A DNA stretch of 64,000 bases from Microbulbifer sp. HZ11 (GCF_000708675.1 NZ_JELR01000002.1:1318228-1382227); one strand, 5' to 3'. Shown: positions 25,918-34,784, numbered from the stretch's first letter. Notes: a model not told the origin generated them from the letters alone. Program-made: numbers and translations.

Positions 25918-28791
25918 ATGGATAACTATAAGAAGTTTAAGAAGTTCGATAAGCAGACCGCCCTGAGAGACCTCAGTGTGCTGATGCTATCCGCCTCCGC
26001 TATGGCATTTACCCCCATGACTTTTGCCCAGACCGACGATGCCGCACTGGAAGAAGTCTCTGTTACGGGTATTCGCGCCAGTCTTGAAGCCGCCGCCGAC
26101 GCGAAACGTGACGACGCCCGTGTTGTCGACGCCGTGGTTGCGGAAGATATCGGTAAACTCCCCGACAACAACATTGCCGAAGCACTGCAACGGGTAACCG
26201 GGGTTTCTATTAACCGCGAGTTTGGTGTGGGTTCTGCGGTATCCATTCGCGGCCTTACCCAGAACCGTGTTGAAGTGAACGGTCGCTCCGTACTTGGCGA
26301 CACCCGTAGCGGCATCGACTTCCAGGATTTCCCCGCTGCATTCCTGCAGAAAGTGGAAGTAGTTAAGTCGCCGACACCTGAAATGACCGAAGGCGCTCTC
26401 GGCGGCACCATCAGCCTGAAAATGGCGCGCCCGCTGGACCTGAACGCGCCGCTGGCAGCCGTCTCGGTGCAGGGCGAATATGCCGACAAAGCGGAGAACT
26501 GGGCCCCGATCATCAGCTCCGGTGTGGGTAACAACTGGGATCTCGGTGATGCCGGTACCTTCGGTGTCATCGCGTCACTGGCTTATCAGGACCGCACCCT
26601 GCGCCGCGACGAATCCCTGGTACAGCTCGCAGTAGGCCCCGTAGAAGGCCTGGGCCCGGCCCAAAACACCCCGAGCGGGAACTATGTGTACGCCCGCGAG
26701 CACACTTACAATCCCCGTACCGAAGATCGCGAGCGCACCGCACTGAACCTCGCGTTCCAGTGGGCCCCCGCCTCTGAACAGGGTCAGTTCTATCTGGATC
26801 TGAACATGGTTGAGCGCGACGGTGCGCAGGAAACCTTCTCCCTGCTGCATATTCTCGACGATCCGACCGTGATTCCCGGGGAAACCTACGAGGACGGAAA
26901 CGGCCAGCTGCAAAACTTCATGTACGACGAAGTTCAGCCGCTGATGACCACCGGCTCCAGCTTCCGCCAAAGTGATTCCTTCAGCCACGCCTTTGGTGGC
27001 GAGTGGAACTTCACAGAGAAATTAAGCGTAAAGGGGGAATTCTCTATCGCTGAATCTGACAGCTACATTCCGTTCTCCGAGTTCCGTTTCCGCGGTATCG
27101 ATCGCTCTCTTGAAGGTCAAGGGGCCGAAGGTGAGAACAAATGGCTGGTCCCGGTAACCTACCGCGGTAACGATAGCGGAGCGCCGGTTGTCGACTTCGC
27201 CGACGGCTACGTATTTACCGATCAGCAGAATCAGGCCTTCCGCCGCTACGAAGACACCCGTGATTACATCAAAAACAACGAAAATGCGTTCCGTTTTGAT
27301 GTGGAATACGCGGAACCCTTCGGACTCGATTGGGTAAGCGCAGTTAAATCCGGTGTGCGCGTAACCACCCGCGACTACGAGCAGAGCCGCGAGCAATTCC
27401 GTATCACCAACATCTTTAAAGATCTGACCGATGCAGACGGCAATCCCGATATTATCTGGATGGAAGATGTTGTTGCCCAGTTCCCCAACGCGATGACCGA
27501 CTACGACTTCACTGGCGATGCCTTCGAGCACTCCGGCCGTGCCGGCGCCTATGATCTCGCGAAGTTCACTGCCTACGATGCCAAGCTGTTGCAAGATCAG
27601 CAGGCTACCTTTGATATTGTCAAGCAGTTGCTCGCCGGTACCAATATGGCGATTAATGGCAGCCTGGCGGACAACCTCGAGTATCAGGAAGGCGGCTACT
27701 CCGAAGTTAACGAAGATACCTCTGCGGTCTACGTTCAAGCGGAGTTGGACTTCGGTGACGTTCGTGCCGTTGTTGGTGGCCGCTACGTAGGAACAGAGAT
27801 AAGCTCAAGTGCCTACCAGGAAGGTGAGATCGTTTCCGATAGCAGCAGCTACAACGACTTCTTACCAAGCCTGAATGTGACCTGGGGACTTACCGATGAT
27901 ACCCAGCTGCGTTTTGCGGCCGCAAAAGTAATGCGCCGTGCGGACTTCAATGAGTTGAGCCCGGCATACTCCTACCGCGATGCCTACATTGCTGCCAGCC
28001 GCGGTAACCCAGATCTTGAGCCGTATCGTGCAACCCAGTACGACATCGCCGCCGAGCACTACTGGGACAACAACATGGTTTCTGCCACCCTGTTCTTTAA
28101 GGACGTGGAATCCTTCTTGACCCGCACCTACGAGTGTGAGAACCAGCCAGATGTCGTCAGCACCAAAACCAACGTGTCTGACTACGATAAAATCTGTTTG
28201 TGGCAGGCAAACGGCATCCAGTACGCCAACGAAAACACCCCGATATCCGAGATGGGTATTCTGACCGACTTCATCACCAACGGTGAGAACGGCAAGATTC
28301 AAGGTCTCGAACTGGGTTATCAGCAGGCGTTCGACTTCCTGCCGGGCCGTTGGTCTGGACTGGGTATCAGTGCCAACTACACCTACGCAGATAGCGAAAA
28401 TCCCGACGGCACTCCGCTGGAAGATATTTCCAAGAACACCTTCAACACTCAGCTGTATTACGAGTATGAAGGTCTGGGAATCCGTCTGGCATACACCTAC
28501 CGCGACCGTTTCCTCGACAACGAAGAGACCAAGCGGGTGCTGCCACTGGGTGAGCTGGTTCTGGCCGGCGCTTCACAGGACGATGACCCGACTCTGGGTA
28601 ACGACTACCGTGAAGATCTCGCGCAACTGGACCTCTCTGCCAGCTACGACATCAACGACAATATCACCGTTATCGGCAATGTTGTGAACCTCACTGGTGA
28701 ACCCACCATTAACACCGGTACCAACGGCAGTGCATTCCAGATTATGGAAAATGACCGCCGCTTCGTATTGGGTGTACGCGCCAAGTTCTAA
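25918..28791 (+). CDS. TonB-dependent receptor, alginate locus (receptor 2)
   Basis: A 957-residue outer-membrane receptor. The signal peptide ends near TFAQ (about 38). The TonB-box region ALEEVSVTGIRASLE, plug motifs DNNIAEALQRVTGVSINRE, SIRGLTQNRVEVNGRS and EGALGGTISLKMARPLD, and a barrel ending FVLGVRAKF are clear. ATG 25918 has AGAGGAA nine bases upstream; the ATG at 25864 is less likely. It differs strongly from receptor 1, so the two may take up different oligosaccharide sizes or compositions. A strong hairpin follows the stop. Confidence 0.94.
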   Translation: MDNYKKFKKFDKQTALRDLSVLMLSASAMAFTPMTFAQTDDAALEEVSVTGIRASLEAAADAKRDDARVVDAVVAEDIGKLPDNNIAEALQRVTGVSINREFGVGSAVSIRGLTQNRVEVNGRSVLGDTRSGIDFQDFPAAFLQKVEVVKSPTPEMTEGALGGTISLKMARPLDLNAPLAAVSVQGEYADKAENWAPIISSGVGNNWDLGDAGTFGVIASLAYQDRTLRRDESLVQLAVGPVEGLGPAQNTPSGNYVYAREHTYNPRTEDRERTALNLAFQWAPASEQGQFYLDLNMVERDGAQETFSLLHILDDPTVIPGETYEDGNGQLQNFMYDEVQPLMTTGSSFRQSDSFSHAFGGEWNFTEKLSVKGEFSIAESDSYIPFSEFRFRGIDRSLEGQGAEGENKWLVPVTYRGNDSGAPVVDFADGYVFTDQQNQAFRRYEDTRDYIKNNENAFRFDVEYAEPFGLDWVSAVKSGVRVTTRDYEQSREQFRITNIFKDLTDADGNPDIIWMEDVVAQFPNAMTDYDFTGDAFEHSGRAGAYDLAKFTAYDAKLLQDQQATFDIVKQLLAGTNMAINGSLADNLEYQEGGYSEVNEDTSAVYVQAELDFGDVRAVVGGRYVGTEISSSAYQEGEIVSDSSSYNDFLPSLNVTWGLTDDTQLRFAAAKVMRRADFNELSPAYSYRDAYIAASRGNPDLEPYRATQYDIAAEHYWDNNMVSATLFFKDVESFLTRTYECENQPDVVSTKTNVSDYDKICLWQANGIQYANENTPISEMGILTDFITNGENGKIQGLELGYQQAFDFLPGRWSGLGISANYTYADSENPDGTPLEDISKNTFNTQLYYEYEGLGIRLAYTYRDRFLDNEETKRVLPLGELVLAGASQDDDPTLGNDYREDLAQLDLSASYDINDNITVIGNVVNLTGEPTINTGTNGSAFQIMENDRRFVLGVRAKF

Positions 28792-28800
28792 TCTGGTGCA

Positions 28801-28829
28801 AGGGCCGGCGGCGCTCCGTCGCCGGCCCT
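28801..28829 (+). terminator. GC-rich hairpin after receptor 2
   Basis: AGGGCCGGCG pairs with CGCCGGCCCT across a 9-base loop, 10 bp after the receptor stop. There is no T-run, so it may be a partial terminator or a 3' end stabiliser rather than a full stop. Confidence 0.5.
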
Positions 28830-28989
28830 CCTGCTCTTACCAAATATCAAGTTAAACAAAAATACACCGTACCAACGGCGGCTTCGCTGTGGACGAAAAT
28901 TACAACGAGTATAAAAAGAGAGAAACAGCAGCAGTCGGTATCGCTGCGCCCCCAAGCCATTAGAGCACCCAAAAAATAAAGAGGGTTCA

Positions 28990-30849
28990 ATGAAAAGCAG
29001 TAAAAAAACCTTAGCGATGAAAATCAGTTGCGCCGCCGCACTGTCGGTCTGTATGGCCGGTGCCAACGCATCTATTCAAAACCCCGGATTTGAAAGCGAC
29101 TGGGACAGCTGGAGTGACTCTGACCCTTCCGCTGTTTCTGGCGTTGCCCATAGTGGTAGCAAGTCCGCAAAAATTTCCGGTAGCGGTGGCAAGGTGGAAC
29201 AACAGGTTTCCGTCAGCCCTAATACTAACTATCGCCTGACAGCCCATATCAGCGGTGCGGGTACCATCGGCGCCGTGGTAAACGGCACTACCTACGACAG
29301 CAGTATCAGTAATGGCGACTGGGATCAGTTGCAAGTGGACTTCAATTCCGGCAGCGCCAGCAGCATTACCGTATTCGGCACCTACAACGGCAGCGAAGGC
29401 CGCTTCGATACCTTTGCGCTTGAACATCTCGGTGGCGGTTCGTCATCAGGTAGTTCATCGAGCAGTTCGTCCGGCGGATCTTCCGGCGGTAGCGCCTGCG
29501 CCTCCGGCAGTAATCTCCCGGTGGCATCCGCCACTGACGACGGCAGTAATGATGGCCACGGTCCAGCAAACGTTGTTGACGGTAGCCTGGCGGACGAGTC
29601 GCGCTGGTCTTCCCAGGGGATCAAATGGATCACCCTGGACCTCGGTAGCGAGAAAACCGTAGAAGGCGTGGATATCGCCTGGTTTAAAGGGGATCAGCGC
29701 TCCAGCTTCTTCACTGTGGAAACCTCCACCGACAACAGTAACTGGACGATGGTACTTTCCGGCGGGCAATCCAGCGGCAACAGTGCAGACATGGAAAGCT
29801 ATGACGTTGCCGATACCAACGCGCGTTACGTGCGCGTTACCGGTAGCGGTAACTCCGCCAATAGCTGGAACAGCATGCTGGAGATGGATGTCATCGGCTG
29901 CGGTGAGGGCGGTAGCGGGTCCAGCTCCGGTGGTTCGTCATCCAGCTCCTCGTCCAGCTCCAGTGGCGGTTCAAGCGGTGGCTCGGGCTCTGGAGGCTCA
30001 AGCTCCGGTGGTAGCCTCGACCCGGATCTGCCCCCTTCCAGTAACTTCGACCTGAGCGCCTGGTACCTCAGCGTACCCAGCGACAACAATGGAGACGGAA
30101 AGGCGGACTCCATCAAAGAGAACGAGCTGAACAGCGGCTACGCCAATAGCAGTTACTTCTATACCGCAGATGATGGCGGTATGGTATTCCGCTGCCCGAT
30201 TGACGGGTACAAAACCTCTTCCGGTACTTCTTATACAAGAACCGAACTCCGCGAGATGCTGCGCCGTGGCGATACCAGTATTGCCACCCAGGGCGTGAAT
30301 AAAAACAACTGGGTATTTGGCTCAGCGCCTTCATCTGCCCGCGATGCAGCAGGTGGTGTGGATGGTGTGCTACGAGCGACCCTCGCGGTCAACCACGTTA
30401 CCACCACCGGCGACAGCGGTCAGGTCGGGCGCGTCATTGTCGGCCAGATTCACGCCAACGACGACGAACCACTGCGTCTGTACTATCGCAAGTTGCCCGG
30501 TAATAGTAAGGGTTCTGTGTACATCGCACACGAGCCCAACGGTGGCAGCGATAGCTGGTATGAAATGATTGGCAGCCGCTCCAGCAGCGCCTCCAACCCG
30601 TCTGACGGAATCGCGCTGGATGAAATCTGGAGCTATGAAGTCAAGGTGGTAGGCAACACCCTCACCGTCACCATCATGCGCGATGGTAAAGATGATGTCG
30701 TGCAGATTGTGGACATGAGCAACAGCGGATACGACGTATCCGATCAATACCAGTACTTCAAAGCCGGCGTGTATAACCAGAACAACACTGGCAATGGCAG
30801 TGACTACGTCCAGGCAACCTTCTATGCCCTGGAGCAGTCGCACGATTAA
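28990..30849 (+). CDS. Secreted modular alginate lyase: CBM16-like - CBM32-like - PL7
   Basis: A 619-residue secreted enzyme. After a signal peptide (about 1-27), a carbohydrate-binding module of the CBM16/CBM4_9 type (about 28-150) is followed by a serine linker. An F5/8 type C (CBM32-like) domain comes next (about 175-305, GPANVVDGSLADESRW and ITLDLGSEKTVEGVDI). A second Ser/Gly linker leads to the PL7 domain (about 345-619). PL7 motifs are complete: RTELR, QIH and YFKAGVYNQ. ATG 28990 has AGAGGG upstream. The catalytic domain is nearly the same as that of the next gene. The two binding modules suggest attack on gel or cell-wall alginate outside the cell. Confidence 0.93.
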   Translation: MKSSKKTLAMKISCAAALSVCMAGANASIQNPGFESDWDSWSDSDPSAVSGVAHSGSKSAKISGSGGKVEQQVSVSPNTNYRLTAHISGAGTIGAVVNGTTYDSSISNGDWDQLQVDFNSGSASSITVFGTYNGSEGRFDTFALEHLGGGSSSGSSSSSSSGGSSGGSACASGSNLPVASATDDGSNDGHGPANVVDGSLADESRWSSQGIKWITLDLGSEKTVEGVDIAWFKGDQRSSFFTVETSTDNSNWTMVLSGGQSSGNSADMESYDVADTNARYVRVTGSGNSANSWNSMLEMDVIGCGEGGSGSSSGGSSSSSSSSSSGGSSGGSGSGGSSSGGSLDPDLPPSSNFDLSAWYLSVPSDNNGDGKADSIKENELNSGYANSSYFYTADDGGMVFRCPIDGYKTSSGTSYTRTELREMLRRGDTSIATQGVNKNNWVFGSAPSSARDAAGGVDGVLRATLAVNHVTTTGDSGQVGRVIVGQIHANDDEPLRLYYRKLPGNSKGSVYIAHEPNGGSDSWYEMIGSRSSSASNPSDGIALDEIWSYEVKVVGNTLTVTIMRDGKDDVVQIVDMSNSGYDVSDQYQYFKAGVYNQNNTGNGSDYVQATFYALEQSHD

Positions 30850-30940
30850 CTGCCAGGATAAACTTTCCCCGAGCGCGTGATGCGGGTGGCTCTTACCCCC
30901 AAAAGGTAGTTTTAAGGAAGGGGTCACTCAGCGGAAGCTT

Positions 30941-30982
30941 CCCGGAGCGGTGTCGTTTCATCTCCGCCGCTCCGGGCTTTTT
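30941..30982 (+). terminator. Rho-independent terminator between the PL7 genes
   Basis: CCCGGAGCGG (30941-30950) pairs with CCGCTCCGGG (30967-30976), followed by C and five T. The second PL7 gene is therefore probably transcribed, at least partly, from its own start. Confidence 0.85.
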
Positions 30983-31031
30983 GGTTTATAGACGTTCAAC
31001 TTTTTAATCAACAATACAAGGAACCCCACCG

Positions 31032-32108
31032 GTGTCTATCTGGAAACTTCACGCGGTATCGAAGCCAGCTCTCTGCCGAATTTTATTCGCCAGTATTTTC
31101 AGTTTAGGCTTAGCCGGTTGCGGCAGTGACAACTCTGAGCCGAATCACACCGACGCCGGAGCGAGTAGTTCGTCTTCCAGCTCATCATCAGGGTCTTCTT
31201 CGAGCTCTTCTTCAGGTTCGTCATCCAGCTCCAGTGGTTCTGGTGGCGGTTCAGGTAGTGGGCTGGACCCAATGCTCCCGCCCTCCAGCAATTTTGACCT
31301 GGCGGCCTGGTATCTCAGTGTACCGACTGACGATGACGGCAATGGACGCGCCGACTCTATCTACGAAGCTGAATTAAACAGCGGCTACGGAAACAGTAAT
31401 TATTTCTACACCGGCGAAGATGGCGGTATGGTATTCCGCTGCCCCATCGCCGGCTTCAAAACCTCCACCAATACCTCATATACCCGCACCGAATTGCGCG
31501 GCATGCTGCGCCGTGGCGATACCAGTATCAGCACGCAAGGAGTAAACAAGAACAACTGGGTATTCAGCTCCGCTCCCATCGCTGCCCGTGAAACCGCCGG
31601 TGGCGTAGATGGCGTGCTGCGTGCAACCCTCGCTGTCAACCACGTCACCACAACCGGGGACAGCGGCCAGACAGGCCGCGTCATCGTCGGCCAGATCCAC
31701 GCCAACGACGACGAACCTCTGCGCCTCTACTACCGCAAACTGCCAGACAACAGCAAGGGCAGTATCTACATCGCTCACGAAATCAAAGGCGGTGATGACA
31801 CCTGGTACGAAATGATCGGCAGCCGCTCCAGTAGCGCATTAAATCCGGAAGACGGAATCGCGCTGAATGAAATTTTCAGTTATGAAATCAGGGTCGAGGG
31901 CAACACACTCACCGTCACTATTTTCCGCGAAGGGAAAGACGATGTGATTCAGATGGTCGATATGAGTGAAAGCGGCTATGACACCGAGGATCAATATATG
32001 TACTTCAAGGCTGGGGTGTATAACCAGAATAATAGCGGGGATGACAGCGACTATGTGCAGGCGACTTTTTATGCACTTGAGAACAGCCACACTGAATACG
32101 AAGACTAA
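31032..32108 (+). CDS. PL7 alginate lyase, lipoprotein
   Basis: A 358-residue enzyme starting at GTG 31032, with AAGGA about ten bases upstream. The signal peptide ends in the lipobox LAGC (C about 30), so the mature protein is lipid-anchored, probably in the outer membrane. A linker made almost only of serine and glycine (about 45-75) joins it to the PL7 domain (about 80-355), with RTELR, QIH and YFKAGVYNQ intact. By eye about four of five catalytic-domain residues match the preceding gene, so this is a tandem duplication. The binding modules were lost or never gained here. It would cut alginate at the cell surface. Confidence 0.94.
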   Translation: MSIWKLHAVSKPALCRILFASIFSLGLAGCGSDNSEPNHTDAGASSSSSSSSSGSSSSSSSGSSSSSSGSGGGSGSGLDPMLPPSSNFDLAAWYLSVPTDDDGNGRADSIYEAELNSGYGNSNYFYTGEDGGMVFRCPIAGFKTSTNTSYTRTELRGMLRRGDTSISTQGVNKNNWVFSSAPIAARETAGGVDGVLRATLAVNHVTTTGDSGQTGRVIVGQIHANDDEPLRLYYRKLPDNSKGSIYIAHEIKGGDDTWYEMIGSRSSSALNPEDGIALNEIFSYEIRVEGNTLTVTIFREGKDDVIQMVDMSESGYDTEDQYMYFKAGVYNQNNSGDDSDYVQATFYALENSHTEYED

Positions 32109-32144
32109 ATATTCTTCTCACGCCATCCTGGGCTAATAAGATCC

Positions 32145-32492
32145 GTGCTGCTGCGCAAAGTATTAACTTGTGTTTTTTTCGGCTTGCTTCCGATAGTAGG
32201 TGTGGTACTGATTCAACTGGAGTTCTCACAAGTACACATTTCTACGTGGGGCTACGTGAATCTTGCACTGTCACTGGTATTTGTATATCTGTATTTATCA
32301 GATAATTTTCAACCGGCAAAATATTTCTCGGTAGCGTTATTTATTTCGATGTTGTTGGACTCATCCTTTTTGCCGCATCAGTGGTCGCTCGCTGTCACAG
32401 TAAAGCTAGCTCTACTGTCGATATGTCAAGCCGTCGCTTTCCTGCTGATTTATATATTTCTGTTTCCTATTGACCGTCAGGACAAGAAATAA
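32145..32492 (+). CDS. Small hydrophobic protein, unknown
   Basis: A 115-residue protein with about four hydrophobic segments (about 5-25, 35-52, 60-77 and 85-108) and a basic end. GTG 32145 is the only usable start and lacks a clear ribosome site. I recognise no family. The base composition is more AT-rich than the lyase genes before it, and it opens a stretch of small membrane-protein frames. It may be a real inner-membrane protein; no function is claimed. Confidence 0.5.
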   Translation: MLLRKVLTCVFFGLLPIVGVVLIQLEFSQVHISTWGYVNLALSLVFVYLYLSDNFQPAKYFSVALFISMLLDSSFLPHQWSLAVTVKLALLSICQAVAFLLIYIFLFPIDRQDKK

Positions 32493-32558
32493 ACCATTAT
32501 CCAATTTCTGCCCCGGTAGAATCTGGGCCTACTTTATCTTGTTAGGCAGTAAGATTTC

Positions 32559-32690
32559 TTGTGTACCTTTATTGAGATAGTAATTTATACACTTGGCTTA
32601 TCGACCGGGATACTCATTGGCTGGCACTCCGTTCGCCGAATTAAGACACCATTCCAAAAAAGTTTGCAGCCATATCCATCATCGTCGTGA
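32559..32690 (+). CDS. Possible small membrane protein (43 residues)
   Basis: A short frame from TTG 32559 to TGA 32690 with one hydrophobic helix (FIEIVIYTLGLSTGILIGW) and a basic tail. Its stop overlaps the GTG of the next frame (GTGA), which suggests coupling. No strong ribosome site is seen, so the call is weak. Confidence 0.25.
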   Translation: MCTFIEIVIYTLGLSTGILIGWHSVRRIKTPFQKSLQPYPSSS

Positions 32691-32899
32691 GTCTAGGTTT
32701 TAGTTTCTCCTTCAACATCGACGATCCAGCCTACAATCATTGCAGAGTTTTGGAAAAAGCAGATCTATCTACCGCCCTATACGTTTTTACATGTGCACTT
32801 ATAGGCAACCTATTTATTGGATCTATATGTGCGATAGGGAAGGCTATGCTACCGAGAAAGCACAACGTTGACCGAGAAAACTTTGACCAAAATTCTTGA
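32687..32899 (+). CDS. Possible small membrane protein (70 residues)
   Basis: The frame starts at GTG 32687 inside the stop of the preceding short frame. One clear hydrophobic helix (ALYVFTCALIGNLFIGSICAIG) is followed by a basic and acidic tail. There is no known family. It belongs to the AT-rich stretch between the PL7 and PL18 genes. Confidence 0.35.
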   Translation: MSLGFSFSFNIDDPAYNHCRVLEKADLSTALYVFTCALIGNLFIGSICAIGKAMLPRKHNVDRENFDQNS

Positions 32900-32960
32900 A
32901 CCATCAAGATGGTCACGCGCTGGAACATTTCAACAAAGTCACATACAGGCATAAATCTAT

Positions 32961-33248
32961 ATGGCCTTTTCTGCATTTTTTATTGGTACAAGTTTATACA
33001 GCTTTATCTCCCATACACTTCTACATTATTATGCAACTGTTAGGTATTTGAAACATAGCCAGTCGAAGTTCATATCCTACCCAATAGGTTTCTTGCTCTT
33101 TATTGCGTTGTGCTTGACGCTTATATTTATTCCTTTGGCGGGTACCGAATGCACTTATGATACGATTTTTCTTCATTTTTCTAGTAATGCTTTTCTATTT
33201 CGCATCAATCCATGCAATCCGGGACGAGCCAGGCCGAAGTATGGCTGA
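32961..33248 (+). CDS. Possible small membrane protein (95 residues)
   Basis: Two hydrophobic segments (about 3-22 and 40-62) are followed by a tail that overlaps the next frame by about 90 bases. The ATG 32961 has only a weak CAGG upstream. The tail could be a frameshifted remnant, with the next frame being its true continuation. Unknown family. Confidence 0.3.
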   Translation: MAFSAFFIGTSLYSFISHTLLHYYATVRYLKHSQSKFISYPIGFLLFIALCLTLIFIPLAGTECTYDTIFLHFSSNAFLFRINPCNPGRARPKYG

Positions 33249-33354
33249 ATACTTTTGGATGCTCGAGACTTTCGGTGCGGTTTTATTTCTTTATTTTGCT
33301 GAATGGATTGCGCGCAAGCTGAGTAGAAAGAAATATTTTTGGTTTCTCAAATAG
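33157..33354 (+). CDS. Possible small membrane protein (65 residues), overlapping the previous frame
   Basis: Two hydrophobic segments (FFFIFLVMLFYFASI and FGAVLFLYFAEWIA) and a strongly basic end. Overlap with the previous frame suggests either two genes or one broken four-helix protein. No ribosome site is seen. Confidence 0.3.
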   Translation: MIRFFFIFLVMLFYFASIHAIRDEPGRSMAEYFWMLETFGAVLFLYFAEWIARKLSRKKYFWFLK

Positions 33355-33504
33355 CCAATAGGCAGTATGCGAAGCAAAAGTGAAATTCGCACTTTGTAGC
33401 TTCAAAAATACTTAATGTGCGCAACCTAGATTTTGATTCGCAAAATACAGATGCCAGTGTAACCGTTTACGCAAGTAGCGGTTTAGTTGCAGGCACACAT
33501 TGGG

Positions 33505-34344
33505 TCAGTTAGTGGATTTAGGGTCAAGCAAATTAACCCCTGCACTCATATACAAATCGTCATACATTAACCCTCCATTCCCATAGGGGGCGTCCAGCGG
33601 CCCGGTATTACAGTTCATTAGAAAGTGGGTAAGCGGAGCTTCCCGCTTCATGCGGAAATCCGCCTGTCGATAAACCTGGGTTTGCCGGGTAAACTCCCCA
33701 CCCCGTACAAATACATCATAAGTTTGGCCGCCGAGGGACACTGGTGCGTTGTTCACTACATACCAGATTTCATACCACTCGCCGGGGCTCAGTGGTTTTG
33801 CTTCGGCGCGGCTTTCGAGATCGACAATATTTGCATATCCACCATCGACCTTGACCATCAGCGCGCCGGTGTTTACCAGACCAGAGGATTCTGTTTTGTC
33901 GGTCACCCGCAATGTGGCCTCGAAGGCGTTGTAGTCGTGCTGCTTTATACCTTCAGCATCCAGATTGCTGATCCCGAATACGTGATTATTGGGAAATGAC
34001 TCCACCTTTATGCGAGAGTAAAAGGTGTAGACTTCACCGACTTCCACCGCGCGGGGCAGCCGCTTGAAAGTCAGTGCCTTGCGATTTCCCACTACGCCTT
34101 CAGCGGCAGGCTTTTTCAGCAGATATGCATTCTTTACGCCATTCTCTGACTCCACACGCCGCACCGTGATCTGTGGATTTTCCACGAGCGGTTCTGTTTC
34201 ATTTTTGGTGTCTGCGAGCGTCCAGGCTGTGACGGCACCCTTTTCTTCGAAGTCGTCGATCAGGATCCAGTCAGCGTTTCGCGCCTGACTTTTAGACGCG
34301 ATTACTAACACAAAGATAACCATTAAATCTTTCAGGATTTTCAT
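33505..34344 (-). CDS. Secreted protein of unknown function in the alginate locus, beta-rich (jelly-roll-like)
   Basis: A 279-residue exported protein counted from ATG 34344; ATG 34362 is an alternative. After a signal peptide (about 1-21, ending near SQARN), the chain begins WILIDDFEEKGAVTAWTL, a start common in ConA-like or jelly-roll sugar-binding domains, and alternates predicted strands to the end (TFYSRIKVESFPNNHVFGISN, EWYEIWYVVNN, YDVFVRGGEF, GLMYDDLYMSAG). I recognise no lyase signature and no named family. It is divergent from the PL18 gene across a 440-bp region holding an ATTGGT motif, so it is probably co-regulated. It could be a carbohydrate-binding protein, a distant lyase or a surface glycan-binding partner. 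Confidence 0.75.
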   Translation of the reverse strand: MKILKDLMVIFVLVIASKSQARNADWILIDDFEEKGAVTAWTLADTKNETEPLVENPQITVRRVESENGVKNAYLLKKPAAEGVVGNRKALTFKRLPRAVEVGEVYTFYSRIKVESFPNNHVFGISNLDAEGIKQHDYNAFEATLRVTDKTESSGLVNTGALMVKVDGGYANIVDLESRAEAKPLSPGEWYEIWYVVNNAPVSLGGQTYDVFVRGGEFTRQTQVYRQADFRMKREAPLTHFLMNCNTGPLDAPYGNGGLMYDDLYMSAGVNLLDPKSTN

Positions 34345-34784
34345 ATTCGCTCGTTTATTCATAACTTTTTCACGGCTCTCTTCAGCGCTCAGTACATGGA
34401 TGATTATGAATCACTGACGATATTGGCGACAATATTTTTGCACGTGTAAGACCAATTATTTTGAACCAGTAGAGGGTATTTTTTATTGATAATTCCGCAC
34501 AAACAGAAACCGTATTTTATGTGAAATAATTTCTTTATTTTTCATGCACTTACAACGCTCATTCTGCAGTCTTCTTTGCTTGATGGTATCACTGTTTCAA
34601 CTTCTCAATTCTCCACAAAAATTGACATATTTTTAGCGCAGCCTTTAGCCTTCCGTCCGCATTTACAACGCTTGATTCGGCGTGTGATTGCGAAGCCCTA
34701 GAGCGCATTAAAATTTTTGCGTTCTTAAATAAATAAAAATACTCGGCACTGGTTTTTATAGATTGCCGTATCAGAGAGAAAACA
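34345..34784. promoter_or_regulatory. Divergent control region of the unknown secreted protein and PL18
   Basis: No gene is seen. A motif copy lies at 34443-34457 (minus, AATTGGTCTTACACG), almost identical to the copy before the FadR-type regulator gene. Just left of it, ATATTGGCGACAATATTTTTG resembles the PL6 site pair. The remainder is AT-rich. Confidence 0.55.

Larger units (their letters stand above)
32493..33504. other. AT-rich stretch of small membrane-protein frames
   Basis: About 1 kb between the second PL7 gene cluster and the unknown secreted protein. It is AT-rich relative to its neighbours and contains the four weak small frames listed separately. From 33355 to 33504 nothing is seen. 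No terminator or transposase remnant is evident. The composition suggests acquired or decaying sequence. Confidence 0.5.

Noticed and set aside
29430..31260. Serine-codon repeats as a mobile or tandem DNA repeat
   Set aside because: They encode the poly-Ser/Gly linkers of the lyases, a common trait of such enzymes, and use varied codons.
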